A DNA stretch of 61,383 bases from Actinomadura roseirufa (GTDB lineage Bacteria; Actinomycetota; Actinomycetes; Streptosporangiales; Streptosporangiaceae), in assembly GCF_900659635.1 (NCBI RefSeq), contig NZ_CAACVB010000018.1, positions 1 through 61,383 on the forward strand, read 5' to 3'. The notes beneath the pieces are model-generated. The model saw only the letters and a list, made by a program, of their open reading frames with translations, searched no databases and was not told the origin of the DNA. Each line of letters starts with the position of its first letter. Position 1 is the first letter of the stretch. Shown piece by piece: positions 24,604 through 34,525 of the stretch. Made by a program: the position numbers and the translations under genes.

Positions 24604-25298
24604 GCGTCCCCGGCCGCACCTGCGGGAGGGGCGGCGGGGAGGGCGCGGCGCAGCGTGCGGACGGTGCGCAGGAAGCGCTCCCTGCTGTCGGGCAGGCCGA
24701 ACGACTCCTGCCAGCGCCAGGCCCGGCGCGTTCCCGCGGCCGTGACCGCCCAGCGCAGGAACTGGCTCCGGACGCCGTCCCCTGGGTGGACCGTCGCGGT
24801 ACCCGCCTCCTCGATCAGCAGGTAGGAGCGGCCCGCGAGAAAGTAGGAGCGCAGCGCCGTGCGGTCGGCGGGCTCTCCGGGAAGGCCGCTTCCCTCCACC
24901 ACCGCGCGAACGCCGGGCGTGCCCGGGAGGAAATGCCAGTGCGCGTGGTCGATGCACGCTCCCCCGCCCTGTGAGGTCGCCGGACCGTGTTCGAACAGCA
25001 GGAAGGCGTCGCTCCCGTACGCCTCGCCGTAGAGGCCGGCGACCCGTTGCCGCCACCGGCAGGCCCGCCCCCACGTGCGTTTGCCGAACGCCCCGGCGCA
25101 TTGGTGGTGGGCGCGGGTCACCAGCAGGAGGTGACCGTCCGTGAGGGGCGCGACGTCCGGCATCAGCAGGAAGTCGGCGTCGGCGGCGAGCACCGACGTC
25201 TCCCCCGGCAGGTTCGCCATGCCGTTGAACCGGAACCTCAGCGGCGGGCACAGGACGCAGTCGTCGCCGGGTTCGCCGTGCGCCGATGCCTCGGTCAC
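24579..25298 (-). CDS. HIT-family protein with C-terminal extension
   Basis: This 239-residue protein has a HIT nucleotide-hydrolase/transferase domain. The histidine triad is DHAHWHFLP near residue 118, with FEHGP just upstream as in the family. An N-terminal CVLC pair may bind zinc. About 100 residues follow the triad (PGDGVRSQFLRWAV, SFGLPDSRERFLRT), longer than a typical HIT protein. The GTG start follows TGGAGGGACGCG. It is divergent from the toroid gene across 153 bp and converges on the PfkB-like gene. It likely acts on a nucleotide adduct, exact substrate unknown. Confidence 0.88.
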   Translation of the reverse strand: MTEASAHGEPGDDCVLCPPLRFRFNGMANLPGETSVLAADADFLLMPDVAPLTDGHLLLVTRAHHQCAGAFGKRTWGRACRWRQRVAGLYGEAYGSDAFLLFEHGPATSQGGGACIDHAHWHFLPGTPGVRAVVEGSGLPGEPADRTALRSYFLAGRSYLLIEEAGTATVHPGDGVRSQFLRWAVTAAGTRRAWRWQESFGLPDSRERFLRTVRTLRRALPAAPPAGAAGDAQRADSHQ

Positions 25299-25451
25299 CG
25301 CGTCCCTCCAGTAATCCGGGCGGCGTGGTCGGTCTCTTCCAGGTTGCCCGTGGTGGGGCGGCGCCGTTCCCCGGAAGGACGGCTACAGACACAGAACCCA
25401 TGGGGTACAAAGCGTGTCCGGGCGGGCACATACAGAACGGAAGGCGACACC

Positions 25452-26888
25452 GTGAACCAGACCCCCCAGCCTCCCCGGCATCCCGCACCGGCGCCTCGCC
25501 CGGGCCGCCCCGCCGCCATCCGCGCGGCCTTCCTCCGGCCCGGCCGCGCCGACGGGCCCGCGGCCGCCCCCGGCACCGGGCCCGAGATCCCCGCCGCCAT
25601 CGACATGGCCGTCCTCGCCACCCGGATCGAGGAGTCGCTGGACGTCCTGCGCGACACCTACGCGCCCGCCCTCGGCACCGGGGGCGGCTGGTACCACGAG
25701 CTGGCCAGGCCGGAGCCCGGCACGACGGCGACGGCGCTCGGGCTGCTGGCGTTCGTGGAGGCCGGGCGGCCGTTCGAGTACTTCGACGAGGGGCTGGCGT
25801 TCCTGGCCGCCCGGCAGACGACCTCCTCCGACGTCCTGCGCGACGGCGGCTGGGCGACCAAGACCAGCCTGGGGATGCCCGTGGTCGAGGCCACCGGCTG
25901 GATCGCCCGCTTCCTCGCCCGGGCCCGCTGCGACCTGCGCGAGGACGCGCCGGACCTGCGCCGGGCCTACAGCTGGCTGCTGCGGAACCAGAACTCCGAC
26001 GGGGGCTGGGGTTCGCTGAGCGGCTGCCCATCACGGGTGTGGCTGACATGCCTGGCGCTGCGCGCGCTCTGCCAGCTCAATCCCTACGAGCCCGCGGTCG
26101 AGCGGGGCGTGGAGTGGCTGACCGCCGACCGGACCGCGCACCGGCCCGCGTGGGGACCCGTCCCCGCCGCGGGTCCGACCGTGACGCACACCGCGTTCGT
26201 GCTGGTGACGCTGGCCGAGGCCCGGCCCGATCTGCGGACCGAGCGGCTGCTGGACGCCTATGACTGGCTGCTGGAGCACCTGGACCCCGAGGAGGAGGAC
26301 ACCTGGATCGAGACCTACGACGTCTCGCCGCAGGGCGCCGGGGCCAAGCCGGTGTGGCGGCTCGCGCTGTGGCACTACGGGCTGCCGATCGCGCTCACCG
26401 CGATGCTGCGGGACCCGCGCGGCCCGCACGGGCCCACCGTGGCGCGCGTCTTCCGGACGCTGGCCCGCGGTGAGGTCACCGGGCCGCGCTGGAACGGGTA
26501 CCCGGCCGGCGGCCGGACCTCGCTGTGGACGCTGTGGTGGCGGCTGGAGACGCTGCTCGCGCTGACCCGGGTCCCGCTCGCGGGCGAGGCCGACGTGCTG
26601 CACCTGCTCCCGGACGCGGCCATCGTCCAGCGCGCGCACGCGCGGGAGCGGCCGCTGGCCGCGCTGCTGCCGCACCGGCGGCGCCTGGATCCCGTCGCGC
26701 TGGTCCGGCAGCACTGGTCGGCGTTCCTGCTCGGCCTGGTCTGCCTCGCCAGCGCGGCCGGCGTCACCACCGGGACGTGGGGCTGGCGGGACTTCTGGCT
26801 CAGCGTGATCCTGCCGATCGTGCTGGCCAGCGTGGACGGGGCCGTGAAGCGGCGCCGCAGCCCCCGCGACCCGCCCGGCGCCCTCTGA
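25452..26888 (+). CDS. squalene-cyclase/prenyltransferase-repeat protein with two membrane helices
   Basis: The 478-residue product has a disordered Pro-rich N-terminus (1-50), then an alpha/alpha-toroid of the terpene-cyclase/prenyltransferase type. Repeats are marked by DGGWATK (131-137) and NSDGGWGS (181-188). Two predicted membrane helices lie near 424-440 and 447-465, and the tail is basic. The catalytic DXDD motif of class II cyclases is not seen, so it may be a binding or scaffold toroid. The GTG at 25452 follows GGAAGGCGACACC; the frame is open far upstream but without family sequence. It ends four bases from aroE, which converges. Confidence 0.85.
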   Translation: MNQTPQPPRHPAPAPRPGRPAAIRAAFLRPGRADGPAAAPGTGPEIPAAIDMAVLATRIEESLDVLRDTYAPALGTGGGWYHELARPEPGTTATALGLLAFVEAGRPFEYFDEGLAFLAARQTTSSDVLRDGGWATKTSLGMPVVEATGWIARFLARARCDLREDAPDLRRAYSWLLRNQNSDGGWGSLSGCPSRVWLTCLALRALCQLNPYEPAVERGVEWLTADRTAHRPAWGPVPAAGPTVTHTAFVLVTLAEARPDLRTERLLDAYDWLLEHLDPEEEDTWIETYDVSPQGAGAKPVWRLALWHYGLPIALTAMLRDPRGPHGPTVARVFRTLARGEVTGPRWNGYPAGGRTSLWTLWWRLETLLALTRVPLAGEADVLHLLPDAAIVQRAHARERPLAALLPHRRRLDPVALVRQHWSAFLLGLVCLASAAGVTTGTWGWRDFWLSVILPIVLASVDGAVKRRRSPRDPPGAL

Positions 26889-26892
26889 GTCC

Positions 26893-27735
26893 TCAGGCCC
26901 GGCGCGCGAGCTCCGCCTCGCCCGCGGCGCGCATCGCCGCGACGGGCACGTCCTCGCGGCCGGTCATCAGCGCCACCTGCCGGACGGCCTGGTGCAGGAG
27001 CATCTCGAAGCCGCCGACGACCGTCCCGCCGGCGGCCTCGACCGCCGCCGCGAGCGCGGTGGGCCAGGGCGCGTACACCACGTCGAACAGCGCCGCGCCG
27101 GACGCGGCGACCGGCCCGGCGAACACGTCCGCGGCCCGGCCCGGAAGGGTCGAGACCACCAGCGCGGAGGGCAGGTGCTCGGGGACCCTGTCGAGGGTGA
27201 CGACCCGCACCCGGACGCCGAACCGCTCCCCCACCCGCACGGCCCCGGCGGCGCGCTCCGGGGTCCGCGCCGCCAGGACCGCCTCGTCCAGGCCGAGCCC
27301 GGCCAGCGCCGCCAGGGCGGAGGCCGCGGTGGCGCCGCCGCCGAGGACCAGCGCGGACGCGGGGGCGTCCAGCCCCGCCTCGCGCAGGGCCGTGACGATC
27401 CCGTGGACGTCGGTGTTGTCGGCGTGCCGGCGGCCGTCGCGCAGCACGAGCGTGTTGGCCCCGCCGACCTTGGCGGCGAGGTCGGACACCGAGTCCGCCA
27501 GTTCGATGGCGACCCGTTTGAGCGGCATGGTCAGCGACAGGCCCGCCCACTCCGGGCCGAGCCCGCCGAGGACGGCTTCGAGACCGTCCTCGGCGCACTC
27601 GATCGCCTCGTAGGACCAGCCGTCCAGGCCCATGGCGGCGTACGCCGCGCGGTGCAGCACCGGCGACAGCGAGTGCGCGACCGGGGATCCCAGCACGGCC
27701 GCCCGGCGGACGGCCGTGCCCCTCGTCTCCGTCAT
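26893..27735 (-). CDS. aroE: shikimate dehydrogenase
   Basis: AroE reduces 3-dehydroshikimate to shikimate with NADPH in aromatic amino acid synthesis. The 280-residue protein has substrate loop GSPVAHSLSP, catalytic Lys73 in TMPLK and Asp109 in NTDVHG. The NADP motif is GGGATAASA. The ATG start overlaps the mltG stop codon (ATGA). It is the last gene of the alaS-ruvX-mltG-aroE series, an arrangement shared by actinobacteria. Confidence 0.95.
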   Translation of the reverse strand: MTETRGTAVRRAAVLGSPVAHSLSPVLHRAAYAAMGLDGWSYEAIECAEDGLEAVLGGLGPEWAGLSLTMPLKRVAIELADSVSDLAAKVGGANTLVLRDGRRHADNTDVHGIVTALREAGLDAPASALVLGGGATAASALAALAGLGLDEAVLAARTPERAAGAVRVGERFGVRVRVVTLDRVPEHLPSALVVSTLPGRAADVFAGPVAASGAALFDVVYAPWPTALAAAVEAAGGTVVGGFEMLLHQAVRQVALMTGREDVPVAAMRAAGEAELARRA

Positions 27736-28895
27736 TGCCCCGGGTGGTCCGCCTGCCACTTCCGGAACTCCCGCTCCATCGCCAGCCGCTCCTGCTCCGT
27801 CGTGCCGAACTTGGTGATCTTGTTCGTCGGGTCGACGGCGGTGAAGTAGAGCCACGTCCCCTCCTCCGGCGACACCGCGGCCTCCAGCGCGTCCGGACCG
27901 GGGTTGCAGATCGGCCCCGGCGGCAGTCCGGTGTGCCTGTAGGTGTTGTAGGGCGAGTCGACCTGGAGGTCCTTGTTGGTCACGCTCAGCCGTCGCTCGC
28001 CCAGCGCGTACAGGACGGTCGTGTCGAACTGGAGCCTCATGTTCTTCGCGATGCGGTTGCGGATCACCCTGGAGATCTTCGGAAGGTCGCTCGGCTTGCC
28101 GCCCTCGGCCTGGAGGAGGCTCGCCATCGTCAGCAGTTGCACGGGGGTCATGCTCGCCTCGCGCGCCTTGCCGACCAGGTCGACCTGCTCCGCCTCCTTG
28201 TTGAAGCGGGCCACCATGTCCTTGAGGATCTGCTTCGCCGACGCGTGCTTCGGGTCCAGGTCGTAGCGGCCCGGGTACAGGTAGCCCTCGATCTTGCCCT
28301 TGGCGTAGGAGGGCAGTCCGAGCTCCGCGGGGTTCCTGGCCGCCGCCTGGAACTCCTTGACGGAGATGCCGGTCTTCTTCGCCAGGAGCTGGTAGACCTC
28401 GCTCGCCCGCCGTCCCTCGGGGATGGTGAGCTGGCTGCCCGCCCGCGACTTGGGGTCCAGCAGCAGCGCCATCGCCGCCTTCGAGGACATCTTCTGACGC
28501 ATCTGGTAGAAGCCCGGCTGGACGCTCGCGGCCCGGCTCTCCTTGTTGTAGACCTTCACGAACGCGCGGGTGCTCTTGACGACCTGGTGCCGCACCAGCG
28601 TCAGCCCGATCACCGAGCCGCTGGCGCCGTCCGGGATCTGGACCGTGACGCTGCCCGAGCCCGAGCCGCCGTAGTCCGGCGGGTGCATCTTGTCGTCCAG
28701 CATCGCGACCCCGAGCACGCCGCCGGTGCCGAACACCGCGACGATGAACGCCATCGCGAACAGCGCGGCGGCGCGGCCGTTGGTCTTGCGCCGCTTCTGC
28801 CGCGTGCGGACGCGCTGCTGGGCCCGCCGGCCGGGCGGCCGCTCCGGTGGGCGGCCTTCCCCGTGGGGATCTGGGAAGAGGTCCAAGTCGCTCAT
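27732..28895 (-). CDS. mltG: endolytic murein transglycosylase MltG
   Basis: MltG cleaves nascent peptidoglycan glycan strands and so ends their growth. The 387-residue protein has a basic Pro/Arg-rich cytoplasmic tail, one membrane helix at about 43-66, a LysM-like region and the catalytic YceG domain. Family marks are EGYLYPGRYDL, ASLLQAEGG (the catalytic Glu region) and TYRHTGLPPGPICNPG. The E. coli family has two acidic residues in this segment, and here the first position is Gln. The ATG overlaps the ruvX stop codon. Confidence 0.94.
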   Translation of the reverse strand: MSDLDLFPDPHGEGRPPERPPGRRAQQRVRTRQKRRKTNGRAAALFAMAFIVAVFGTGGVLGVAMLDDKMHPPDYGGSGSGSVTVQIPDGASGSVIGLTLVRHQVVKSTRAFVKVYNKESRAASVQPGFYQMRQKMSSKAAMALLLDPKSRAGSQLTIPEGRRASEVYQLLAKKTGISVKEFQAAARNPAELGLPSYAKGKIEGYLYPGRYDLDPKHASAKQILKDMVARFNKEAEQVDLVGKAREASMTPVQLLTMASLLQAEGGKPSDLPKISRVIRNRIAKNMRLQFDTTVLYALGERRLSVTNKDLQVDSPYNTYRHTGLPPGPICNPGPDALEAAVSPEEGTWLYFTAVDPTNKITKFGTTEQERLAMEREFRKWQADHPGQ

Positions 28896-29392
28896 GGGCT
28901 CTCCCGGACGATCTCGCCTGAGGGACGGCCCGTCAACCGCTCCCCGTCCAGGGCCGCCTGGAGCAGCACCGCCGCGGCCGCCTGGTCGACGACCTTGCGG
29001 CGGGCCTGCCCGCGCACGCCCCCGGCCCGGAGGCCGGCCTCCGCCGTCACGGTGGTGAGGCGCTCGTCGTAGAGCCGCACCGTCCCCTCGGGCAGCCGCC
29101 CGGCCAGCCGCGCGGCGAACCTCCGGGCCGCCTCCGCCGCCGGGCCCTCGCGGCCCGACAGCGACGTCGGCAGCCCGACGACGACCTCGACCGCCTCGTG
29201 CTCGGCGGCCAGGGCCACCAGCCGGTCGACGTCCCCCTTGCCGCTCCGCACGGTCTCCAGGGGCGTGGCGAGGATGCCCCCGGGGTCGCAGCGGGCGACG
29301 CCCACGCGGACGCTCCCGACGTCGACGCCCAGCCGCACGCCGGGCCTCACGGCCGTCTCCCGCCGCGCGTCCGGGCACTCCCGGCGCACCAT
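28892..29392 (-). CDS. ruvX: RuvX/YqgF family Holliday-junction resolvase-like protein
   Basis: This 166-residue RNase H-fold protein belongs to the YqgF family, involved in rRNA 3'-end maturation and possibly junction resolution. The first catalytic Asp lies in GVDVGSVRVGVA, the Glu in YDERLTTV and the last Asp in KVVDQAAAAVLLQ. The ATG at 29392 follows GAGGCGACCGGC. The first ~17 residues are not conserved, so a later GTG is possible. It lies 31 bp downstream of alaS. Confidence 0.93.
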   Translation of the reverse strand: MVRRECPDARRETAVRPGVRLGVDVGSVRVGVARCDPGGILATPLETVRSGKGDVDRLVALAAEHEAVEVVVGLPTSLSGREGPAAEAARRFAARLAGRLPEGTVRLYDERLTTVTAEAGLRAGGVRGQARRKVVDQAAAAVLLQAALDGERLTGRPSGEIVRESP

Positions 29393-29423
29393 GCCGGTCG
29401 CCTCACCGCGTCCCCGCCCGGCC

Positions 29424-32093
29424 TCACGCGGCCCCTACGGCTCGCTCGACGGCGGCGAGCGCCTCGCCGATCGCGGCGGGGTTCGCGCCGCCGCCCTGGG
29501 CGAGGTCGTCCTTGCCGCCGCCGCCTCCGCCGAGGGTCTTGGCGGCCAGGCCGACCAGCGCGCCGGCCCTGAGGCCGCGCTCGCGGGCGCCCTCGGTGAC
29601 CGCGACGACGACGACCGGGCGGTCCTTCGGCACGCCCGCGACCATCACCACGGCCGGGCGGGCGGTGAGGCGGCCGCGCACGTCGACGGCCAGCCTGCGC
29701 AGGTCGTCGGCGCCGGTGCCGTCCGGCGCGCGGTGGCCCACGAAGGCGATGCCGCCGAGGTCGGCGGCCCCGTCGGCGAGCGCCCCGGCGGCCGCGAGGA
29801 CCTGCTGCGAGCGCAGCCGCTCCAGCTCCTTCTCGGCCTCGCGGAGCCGGGTGACCACGCCGGAGACGCGCTCGGGCAGCTCCTCCTTGCGCACCTTCAT
29901 CTGCTCGGCGAGCTGCGCGACGAGCACGTTCTCGCGGGCCAGGAAGCGGAACGCGTCGATGCCCACGAGCGCCTCGACGCGGCGGACGCCGGCGCCGATG
30001 GACGACTCGCCGAGCACCTTGATCAGGCCGAGCTGGCCGGAGCGGGCGACGTGGGTGCCGCCGCACAGCTCGCGGGAGTAGTCGCCGACCTCGACGACCC
30101 GGACCTCGTCGCCGTACTTCTCGCCGAACAGCGCGAGCGCGCCCATCGCCCGGGCCTCGTCGATCGAGGTGTGGAAGGAGCGCACGTCCAGGTCGTTGAC
30201 CAGGACCTCGTTGACCTCGTCCTCGACGTCGCGCAGCACGCTGACGGGAACGGCGCCGGAGGCGGTGAAGTCGAACCGGAACCGGCCGGGCGAGTTCTCC
30301 GAGCCGGCCTGGGCGGCGGACTCGCCGAGCGCGCGCCGGAACCCGGCGTGCACCATGTGCGTCGCGGTGTGCGAGCGGGAGATCGCCCGGCGCCGCGACA
30401 CGTCGACCTCGGCGTGCGCGACGTCCCCGGCCTGCGCCTCGCCGCTGCGGACGCGGCCGCGGTGCACGACCAGCCCGGCGAGCGGGGCCTGCACGTCGGT
30501 CACCTCGACGACCGCGCCGTTGCCGAGCCGGATCACGCCCTGGTCGGCGAGCTGGCCGCCGCCCTCGGCGTAGAACGGGGTGCGGTCGAGGACGACCTCG
30601 ACCTCGGTGCCCTCGCCCGCGGCGCGCGCGTTGGCGCCGTTCACCAGCAGGCCGACCAGGCGGGCGTCGCCGGTGAGGCTGCCGTAGCCGATGAAGTCGA
30701 CCCGGCCGCCGGCGCCGGTGAGCAGCTCGTCCAGGACCGAGACGTCCAGGTTGCCGGTCTTCTTGTCGCGGGCGTCGCGCTTGGCGCGGTCCCGCTGCTC
30801 CCGCATCAGCCGGAGGAAGCCCTCCTCGTCGACCTGGAGACCCTGCTCCGAGGCCATCTCCAGGGTGAGGTCGATGGGGAAGCCGTAGGTGTCGTGGAGC
30901 TTGAACGCCTGCTCGCCGGCCAGCGCCCGGTCGCCGGCCCGCTTGGTCTCCGCCACCGCCGTGTCGAAGATCGTGGTGCCGGTGCGCAGCGTCTGGAGGA
31001 AGGACTCCTCCTCGGCGTCGATCACCGTGTGGATGTTCGCGGCGGTCCGCACCAGCTCGGGGTACTGCTCGCCCATCGCGCCGATCGCGACGGCGGTCAG
31101 CTCGTGCATGAGCCCGGCGTCCTGCCCGCCCAGCAGCCGCAGGTTGCGGATGGAGCGGCGCAGGATCCGGCGCAGCACGTAGCCGCGGCCCTCGTTGCCG
31201 GGGCGGATGCCGTCGGCGACCATCATCGTCCCGCTGCGGACGTGGTCGGCGATGACCCGCAGCGACACGTCCGCGCGCTGGTCGCGGCCGTAGCGGGTGC
31301 CGGTCAGCCCGGCGGCGCGGTCCAGGACCCGCCACAGGGTGTCGGTCTCGTAGATGTTGTCGACGCCCTGCAGGATCGCCGCCATGCGCTCCAGGCCCAT
31401 GCCCGTGTCGATGTTCTTGGCGGGCAGGTCGCCGAGGATCGGGAAGTCGGTCTTGCTCTCGCCCGGACCCCGCTCGAACTGCATGAAGACGAGGTTCCAC
31501 ACCTCGAGGTAACGGTCCTCGTCGGCGACGGGACCGCCCTCACGGCCGTACTCGGGCCCGCGGTCGTAGTAGATCTCCGAGCAGGGGCCGCAGGGGCCGG
31601 GCACGCCCATCGACCAGAAGTTGTCCTCCATGCCGCGGCGCTGGATGCGCTCCAGCGGCACCCCGACCTTGTTGTGCCAGATGTCGCGGGCCTCGTCGTC
31701 GTCGGTGAAGACGGTGACCCACAGCTTCTCCTCGGGGAAGCCGAAGCCGCCGTCCTCACGGGGACGGGTCAGCAGCTCCCAGGCGAAGGGGATCGCCTGC
31801 TCCTTGAAGTACTCGCCGATGGAGAAGTTCCCCAGCATCTGGAAGAACGTGGCGTGCCGGGTGGTCCTGCCGACCTCGTCGATGTCGGGCGTGCGGACGC
31901 ACTTCTGGGCGCTGGTCATCCGCTGCGACGGCGGCGTGCGCTGGCCGAGGAAGTACGGCTTGAACGGGACCATGCCGGCGTTGACCAGCAGCAGGGTGGG
32001 GTCCTCGGCGATCAGGCTGGCCGAGGGCACCACGGTGTGCCCGCGCTCTTCGAAGAACCCGAGGAAGCGGCGCGCGACCTCTGCCGACTCCAT
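29424..32093 (-). CDS. alaS: alanyl-tRNA synthetase
   Basis: The 889-residue enzyme charges tRNA-Ala and edits mischarged Ser and Gly. The class II core starts at once with [18 protein letters not shown]. The editing domain has the zinc ligands HTATHMVH and CGGTHV. The C-terminal glycine-rich segment ([15 protein letters not shown]) belongs to the DHHA1 domain. The ATG at 32093 is directly behind the DUF6167 gene. No T-box was seen. Confidence 0.97.
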   Translation of the reverse strand: MESAEVARRFLGFFEERGHTVVPSASLIAEDPTLLLVNAGMVPFKPYFLGQRTPPSQRMTSAQKCVRTPDIDEVGRTTRHATFFQMLGNFSIGEYFKEQAIPFAWELLTRPREDGGFGFPEEKLWVTVFTDDDEARDIWHNKVGVPLERIQRRGMEDNFWSMGVPGPCGPCSEIYYDRGPEYGREGGPVADEDRYLEVWNLVFMQFERGPGESKTDFPILGDLPAKNIDTGMGLERMAAILQGVDNIYETDTLWRVLDRAAGLTGTRYGRDQRADVSLRVIADHVRSGTMMVADGIRPGNEGRGYVLRRILRRSIRNLRLLGGQDAGLMHELTAVAIGAMGEQYPELVRTAANIHTVIDAEEESFLQTLRTGTTIFDTAVAETKRAGDRALAGEQAFKLHDTYGFPIDLTLEMASEQGLQVDEEGFLRLMREQRDRAKRDARDKKTGNLDVSVLDELLTGAGGRVDFIGYGSLTGDARLVGLLVNGANARAAGEGTEVEVVLDRTPFYAEGGGQLADQGVIRLGNGAVVEVTDVQAPLAGLVVHRGRVRSGEAQAGDVAHAEVDVSRRRAISRSHTATHMVHAGFRRALGESAAQAGSENSPGRFRFDFTASGAVPVSVLRDVEDEVNEVLVNDLDVRSFHTSIDEARAMGALALFGEKYGDEVRVVEVGDYSRELCGGTHVARSGQLGLIKVLGESSIGAGVRRVEALVGIDAFRFLARENVLVAQLAEQMKVRKEELPERVSGVVTRLREAEKELERLRSQQVLAAAGALADGAADLGGIAFVGHRAPDGTGADDLRRLAVDVRGRLTARPAVVMVAGVPKDRPVVVVAVTEGARERGLRAGALVGLAAKTLGGGGGGKDDLAQGGGANPAAIGEALAAVERAVGAA

Positions 32094-32095
32094 GA

Positions 32096-32416
32096 TCAGT
32101 GGCCATCCTTCTCGTCGTCGATGATCGTGTATCGCGCTCTCAGGATCCGGCGTGGCCGGGAACCGTCGAGCTCGGGGGGAGCCTGGTCCATGCGGACGGC
32201 CTCGCGCAGCTCCTCCTCGCGGGCCCGCATCTCTGTACGCACGTCGGCCGCGAAATGTTTCAGCCGCGCGCCGGCGTCCTGCCCGGTGGTCACCGCCCGG
32301 GCGGCGACGCCCTCGGGGGACAGGGTCCGCGCGAGCCGCTCCACCTTGCGCTTGACGCGGTGCGTGGCGTAGACGCCGACGCCGGCGCCGACCGACAGCC
32401 AGAAGACCCGTCTCAT
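32096..32416 (-). CDS. DUF6167 family small protein
   Basis: A 106-residue protein with a hydrophobic N-terminus ([20 protein letters not shown]) and a charged helical remainder. It resembles the small conserved protein found next to alaS in streptomycetes (DUF6167). The function is unknown; it may be membrane-attached. It overlaps the DUF948 gene by four bases and ends two bases before alaS, so all three are probably co-expressed. Confidence 0.75.
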   Translation of the reverse strand: MRRVFWLSVGAGVGVYATHRVKRKVERLARTLSPEGVAARAVTTGQDAGARLKHFAADVRTEMRAREEELREAVRMDQAPPELDGSRPRRILRARYTIIDDEKDGH

Positions 32417-32832
32417 CGGCGCCCCTTCCCCTGGGACCGGGCCTGCAACTGCGGGCGGTCCGGGGCGGCGGCCCGCCCCTCGCCCTCGCGGTTGCCGAGG
32501 GCCTTGCGCACCCCGTAGGAGAAGGCGGCGGCCTTCACCAGCGGTCCGCCGACCACCGAGGTCATGACGGTGGTGACGGCCGAGACGTTCTGCGTCACCC
32601 CGGCGACCTGCTTGGTGATGACGTCGGTACGGCCGAGCTGCTCGTTGGCGCGCTTCACGGTGCTGGTCATGTCGTCCAGGAGGGGGGCAGCCTGGTCCCC
32701 GAAGTCCCTGACCACCCTGCTCGCCTCACCGAGCAGCCGGGCGAGCCTGAGCAGCGTGAACGCGATGAACGAGACGAGCACCGCCCAGAACACGGCCACG
32801 ATGAGGCCTGCTAGCTGTCCTCCAGTGAGCAT
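32413..32832 (-). CDS. DUF948 family membrane protein
   Basis: A 139-residue protein with a single membrane helix at about residues 8-30 ([20 protein letters not shown]). It is followed by a coiled-coil-like stretch ([20 protein letters not shown] onward) characteristic of DUF948 and a polar basic tail. The function is not known. In many actinobacteria it sits in the same alaS neighbourhood. The ATG at 32832 opens this transcript segment. The preceding 200 bp up to rarA are gene-free and rich in GC palindromes. Confidence 0.8.
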   Translation of the reverse strand: MLTGGQLAGLIVAVFWAVLVSFIAFTLLRLARLLGEASRVVRDFGDQAAPLLDDMTSTVKRANEQLGRTDVITKQVAGVTQNVSAVTTVMTSVVGGPLVKAAAFSYGVRKALGNREGEGRAAAPDRPQLQARSQGKGRR

Positions 32833-33037
32833 CAGGGCTTCCGTTCGCTGTGTGTTCGGCTCGGGCCGGGTGTGATCTGACAGACCTTACCGGGACCCCG
32901 GCCTCCGCCGCGGGCGCCCGGGGACGGCCGTGCGGCGCGGGCGCCCGCGCCCGCGACCCGTTCCGGGGCCCGGACCCGGGCCGCCGACAGGGGGAAGGGT
33001 ATCGGGACCGGGCGGGCGATGAGGGCCGCTCGGCGCC

Positions 33038-34525
33038 TCAGCGCCCCCCGGTGCCGCGCAGCACCGAGCGGATCCGGGCGAGGACCTCGGTGAAGCGCGA
33101 CTCGGCGCCGTGCCGGGTGGGACGGTAGTACTCAATGCCGTGCACGGCGTCGGGGGCGTACTGCTGCCGGACGACGCCGCCGGGGTGGTCGTGGGCGTAC
33201 TTGTAGCCCTTCCCGTGCCCGATCTTCGCCGCGCCCTTGTAGTGCGCGTCGCGAAGATGCCCCGGGACGGGCCCGGCGAGGCCCTTGCGGACGTCGGCGA
33301 GCGCCTCGTCCACGGCGGTGATGACCGCGTTGGACTTGGGCGCCAGCGAGAGGTGGACGACGGCCTGCGCCAGGTTGATGCGGGCCTCGGGCAGGCCGAC
33401 GAACTCGACCGCCTGCGCGGCGGCGACCGCGGTCTGCAGCGCGGTCGGGTCGGCCATCCCGACGTCCTCGCTGGCGTGCACGATCAGCCGGCGCGCGATG
33501 AACCGCGGATCCTCACCGGCCTCGATCATGCGGGCGAGGTAGTGCAGCGCCGCGTCGACGTCGCTGCCGCGGATGCTCTTGATGAAGGCGCTGATGACGT
33601 CGTAGTGCTGGTCGCCCTCGCGGTCGTAGCGGACGGCCGCCCGGTCGACGGCCTTCTCCAGCACGCCGACGTCGATCAGCCTCGGCGGGGGCCGCTCCGC
33701 GTCGCCGCGCTCGCCCGGCGCCCCGGCGGCGGCGTCCTCGGCGTCGGCCACCAGGGCGGCGGCCTCCAGGTAGGTGAGGGTGCGGCGGGCGTCGCCGCCG
33801 GCGAGCCTGATCAGGTGGTCCTCCGCCGCGGGGTCGAGGGCGACCGCGCCGCCGAGCCCGCGCTCGTCTTCGAGCGCGCGGCCGATGACCTCGCGCAGCT
33901 CGTCCTCGCCGAGCGGCTCCAGGGTGAGCAGCAGCGACCGGGACAGCAGCGGGCTGATCACGGAGAAGAAAGGGTTCTCGGTGGTGGCGCCGATGAAGGA
34001 GACCCAGCGGTTCTCGACGGCGGGCAGCAGCGCGTCCTGCTGGGCCTTGTTGAAGCGGTGGACCTCGTCGACGAACAGGACCGTCTGGCGGCCGGTCATG
34101 CCGAGCTCGCGGCGGGCCAGGTCGATCTCGGCGCGGACGCGCTTGACCCCGTCGCTGACCGCGGAGATCTCGACGAAGCGGCGGGAGGTGACGTGGCTCA
34201 CGACGGTGGCCAGGGTCGTCTTGCCCGTGCCCGGCGGACCCCACAGGATCAGCGACATGGGGGCGTCCCGGTCGACGAGCTGCCGGATCGGGGTACCGGG
34301 CCCGACCAGATGCGCCTGGCCGACCACCTCGTCCAGCCCGCGGGGACGCATCCGCACCGCGAGCGGCCGCCGCTCCCCCGCCCCGCCCGCGCCGTTCCCC
34401 CCGGAGCCGGCGGGGACGCGCTCCGGCGCGGCGCGCGGGACCGCCTGCTCCCCGTCCGCCGGCTCGTCGGCCGCCGGGTCTTCGAACAGGCCCTCCGGCC
34501 GGCCCGGTTCCGTCCTGCTGGTCAC
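33038..34525 (-). CDS. rarA: replication-associated recombination protein RarA (MgsA)
   Basis: This 495-residue AAA+ ATPase acts at stalled replication forks and is related to RuvB and clamp loaders. Walker A is GPPGTGKT at residues 96-103, Walker [16 protein letters not shown], and sensor 1 GATTEN. The C-terminal tetramerisation region includes DGIEYY-type motif [10 protein letters not shown] near the end. The first ~50 residues are an acidic, Gly/Pro-rich extension. The GTG at 34525 overlaps the PAP2 gene stop codon. rpsD, often located between alaS and rarA in actinomycetes, is absent here. Confidence 0.95.
   Translation of the reverse strand: MTSRTEPGRPEGLFEDPAADEPADGEQAVPRAAPERVPAGSGGNGAGGAGERRPLAVRMRPRGLDEVVGQAHLVGPGTPIRQLVDRDAPMSLILWGPPGTGKTTLATVVSHVTSRRFVEISAVSDGVKRVRAEIDLARRELGMTGRQTVLFVDEVHRFNKAQQDALLPAVENRWVSFIGATTENPFFSVISPLLSRSLLLTLEPLGEDELREVIGRALEDERGLGGAVALDPAAEDHLIRLAGGDARRTLTYLEAAALVADAEDAAAGAPGERGDAERPPPRLIDVGVLEKAVDRAAVRYDREGDQHYDVISAFIKSIRGSDVDAALHYLARMIEAGEDPRFIARRLIVHASEDVGMADPTALQTAVAAAQAVEFVGLPEARINLAQAVVHLSLAPKSNAVITAVDEALADVRKGLAGPVPGHLRDAHYKGAAKIGHGKGYKYAHDHPGGVVRQQYAPDAVHGIEYYRPTRHGAESRFTEVLARIRSVLRGTGGR

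Noticed and set aside
32935..32950. Perfect 16-bp palindrome GCGCGGGCGCCCGCGC
   Set aside because: It has no loop for a stable hairpin and such GC palindromes are expected by chance in DNA of this composition.
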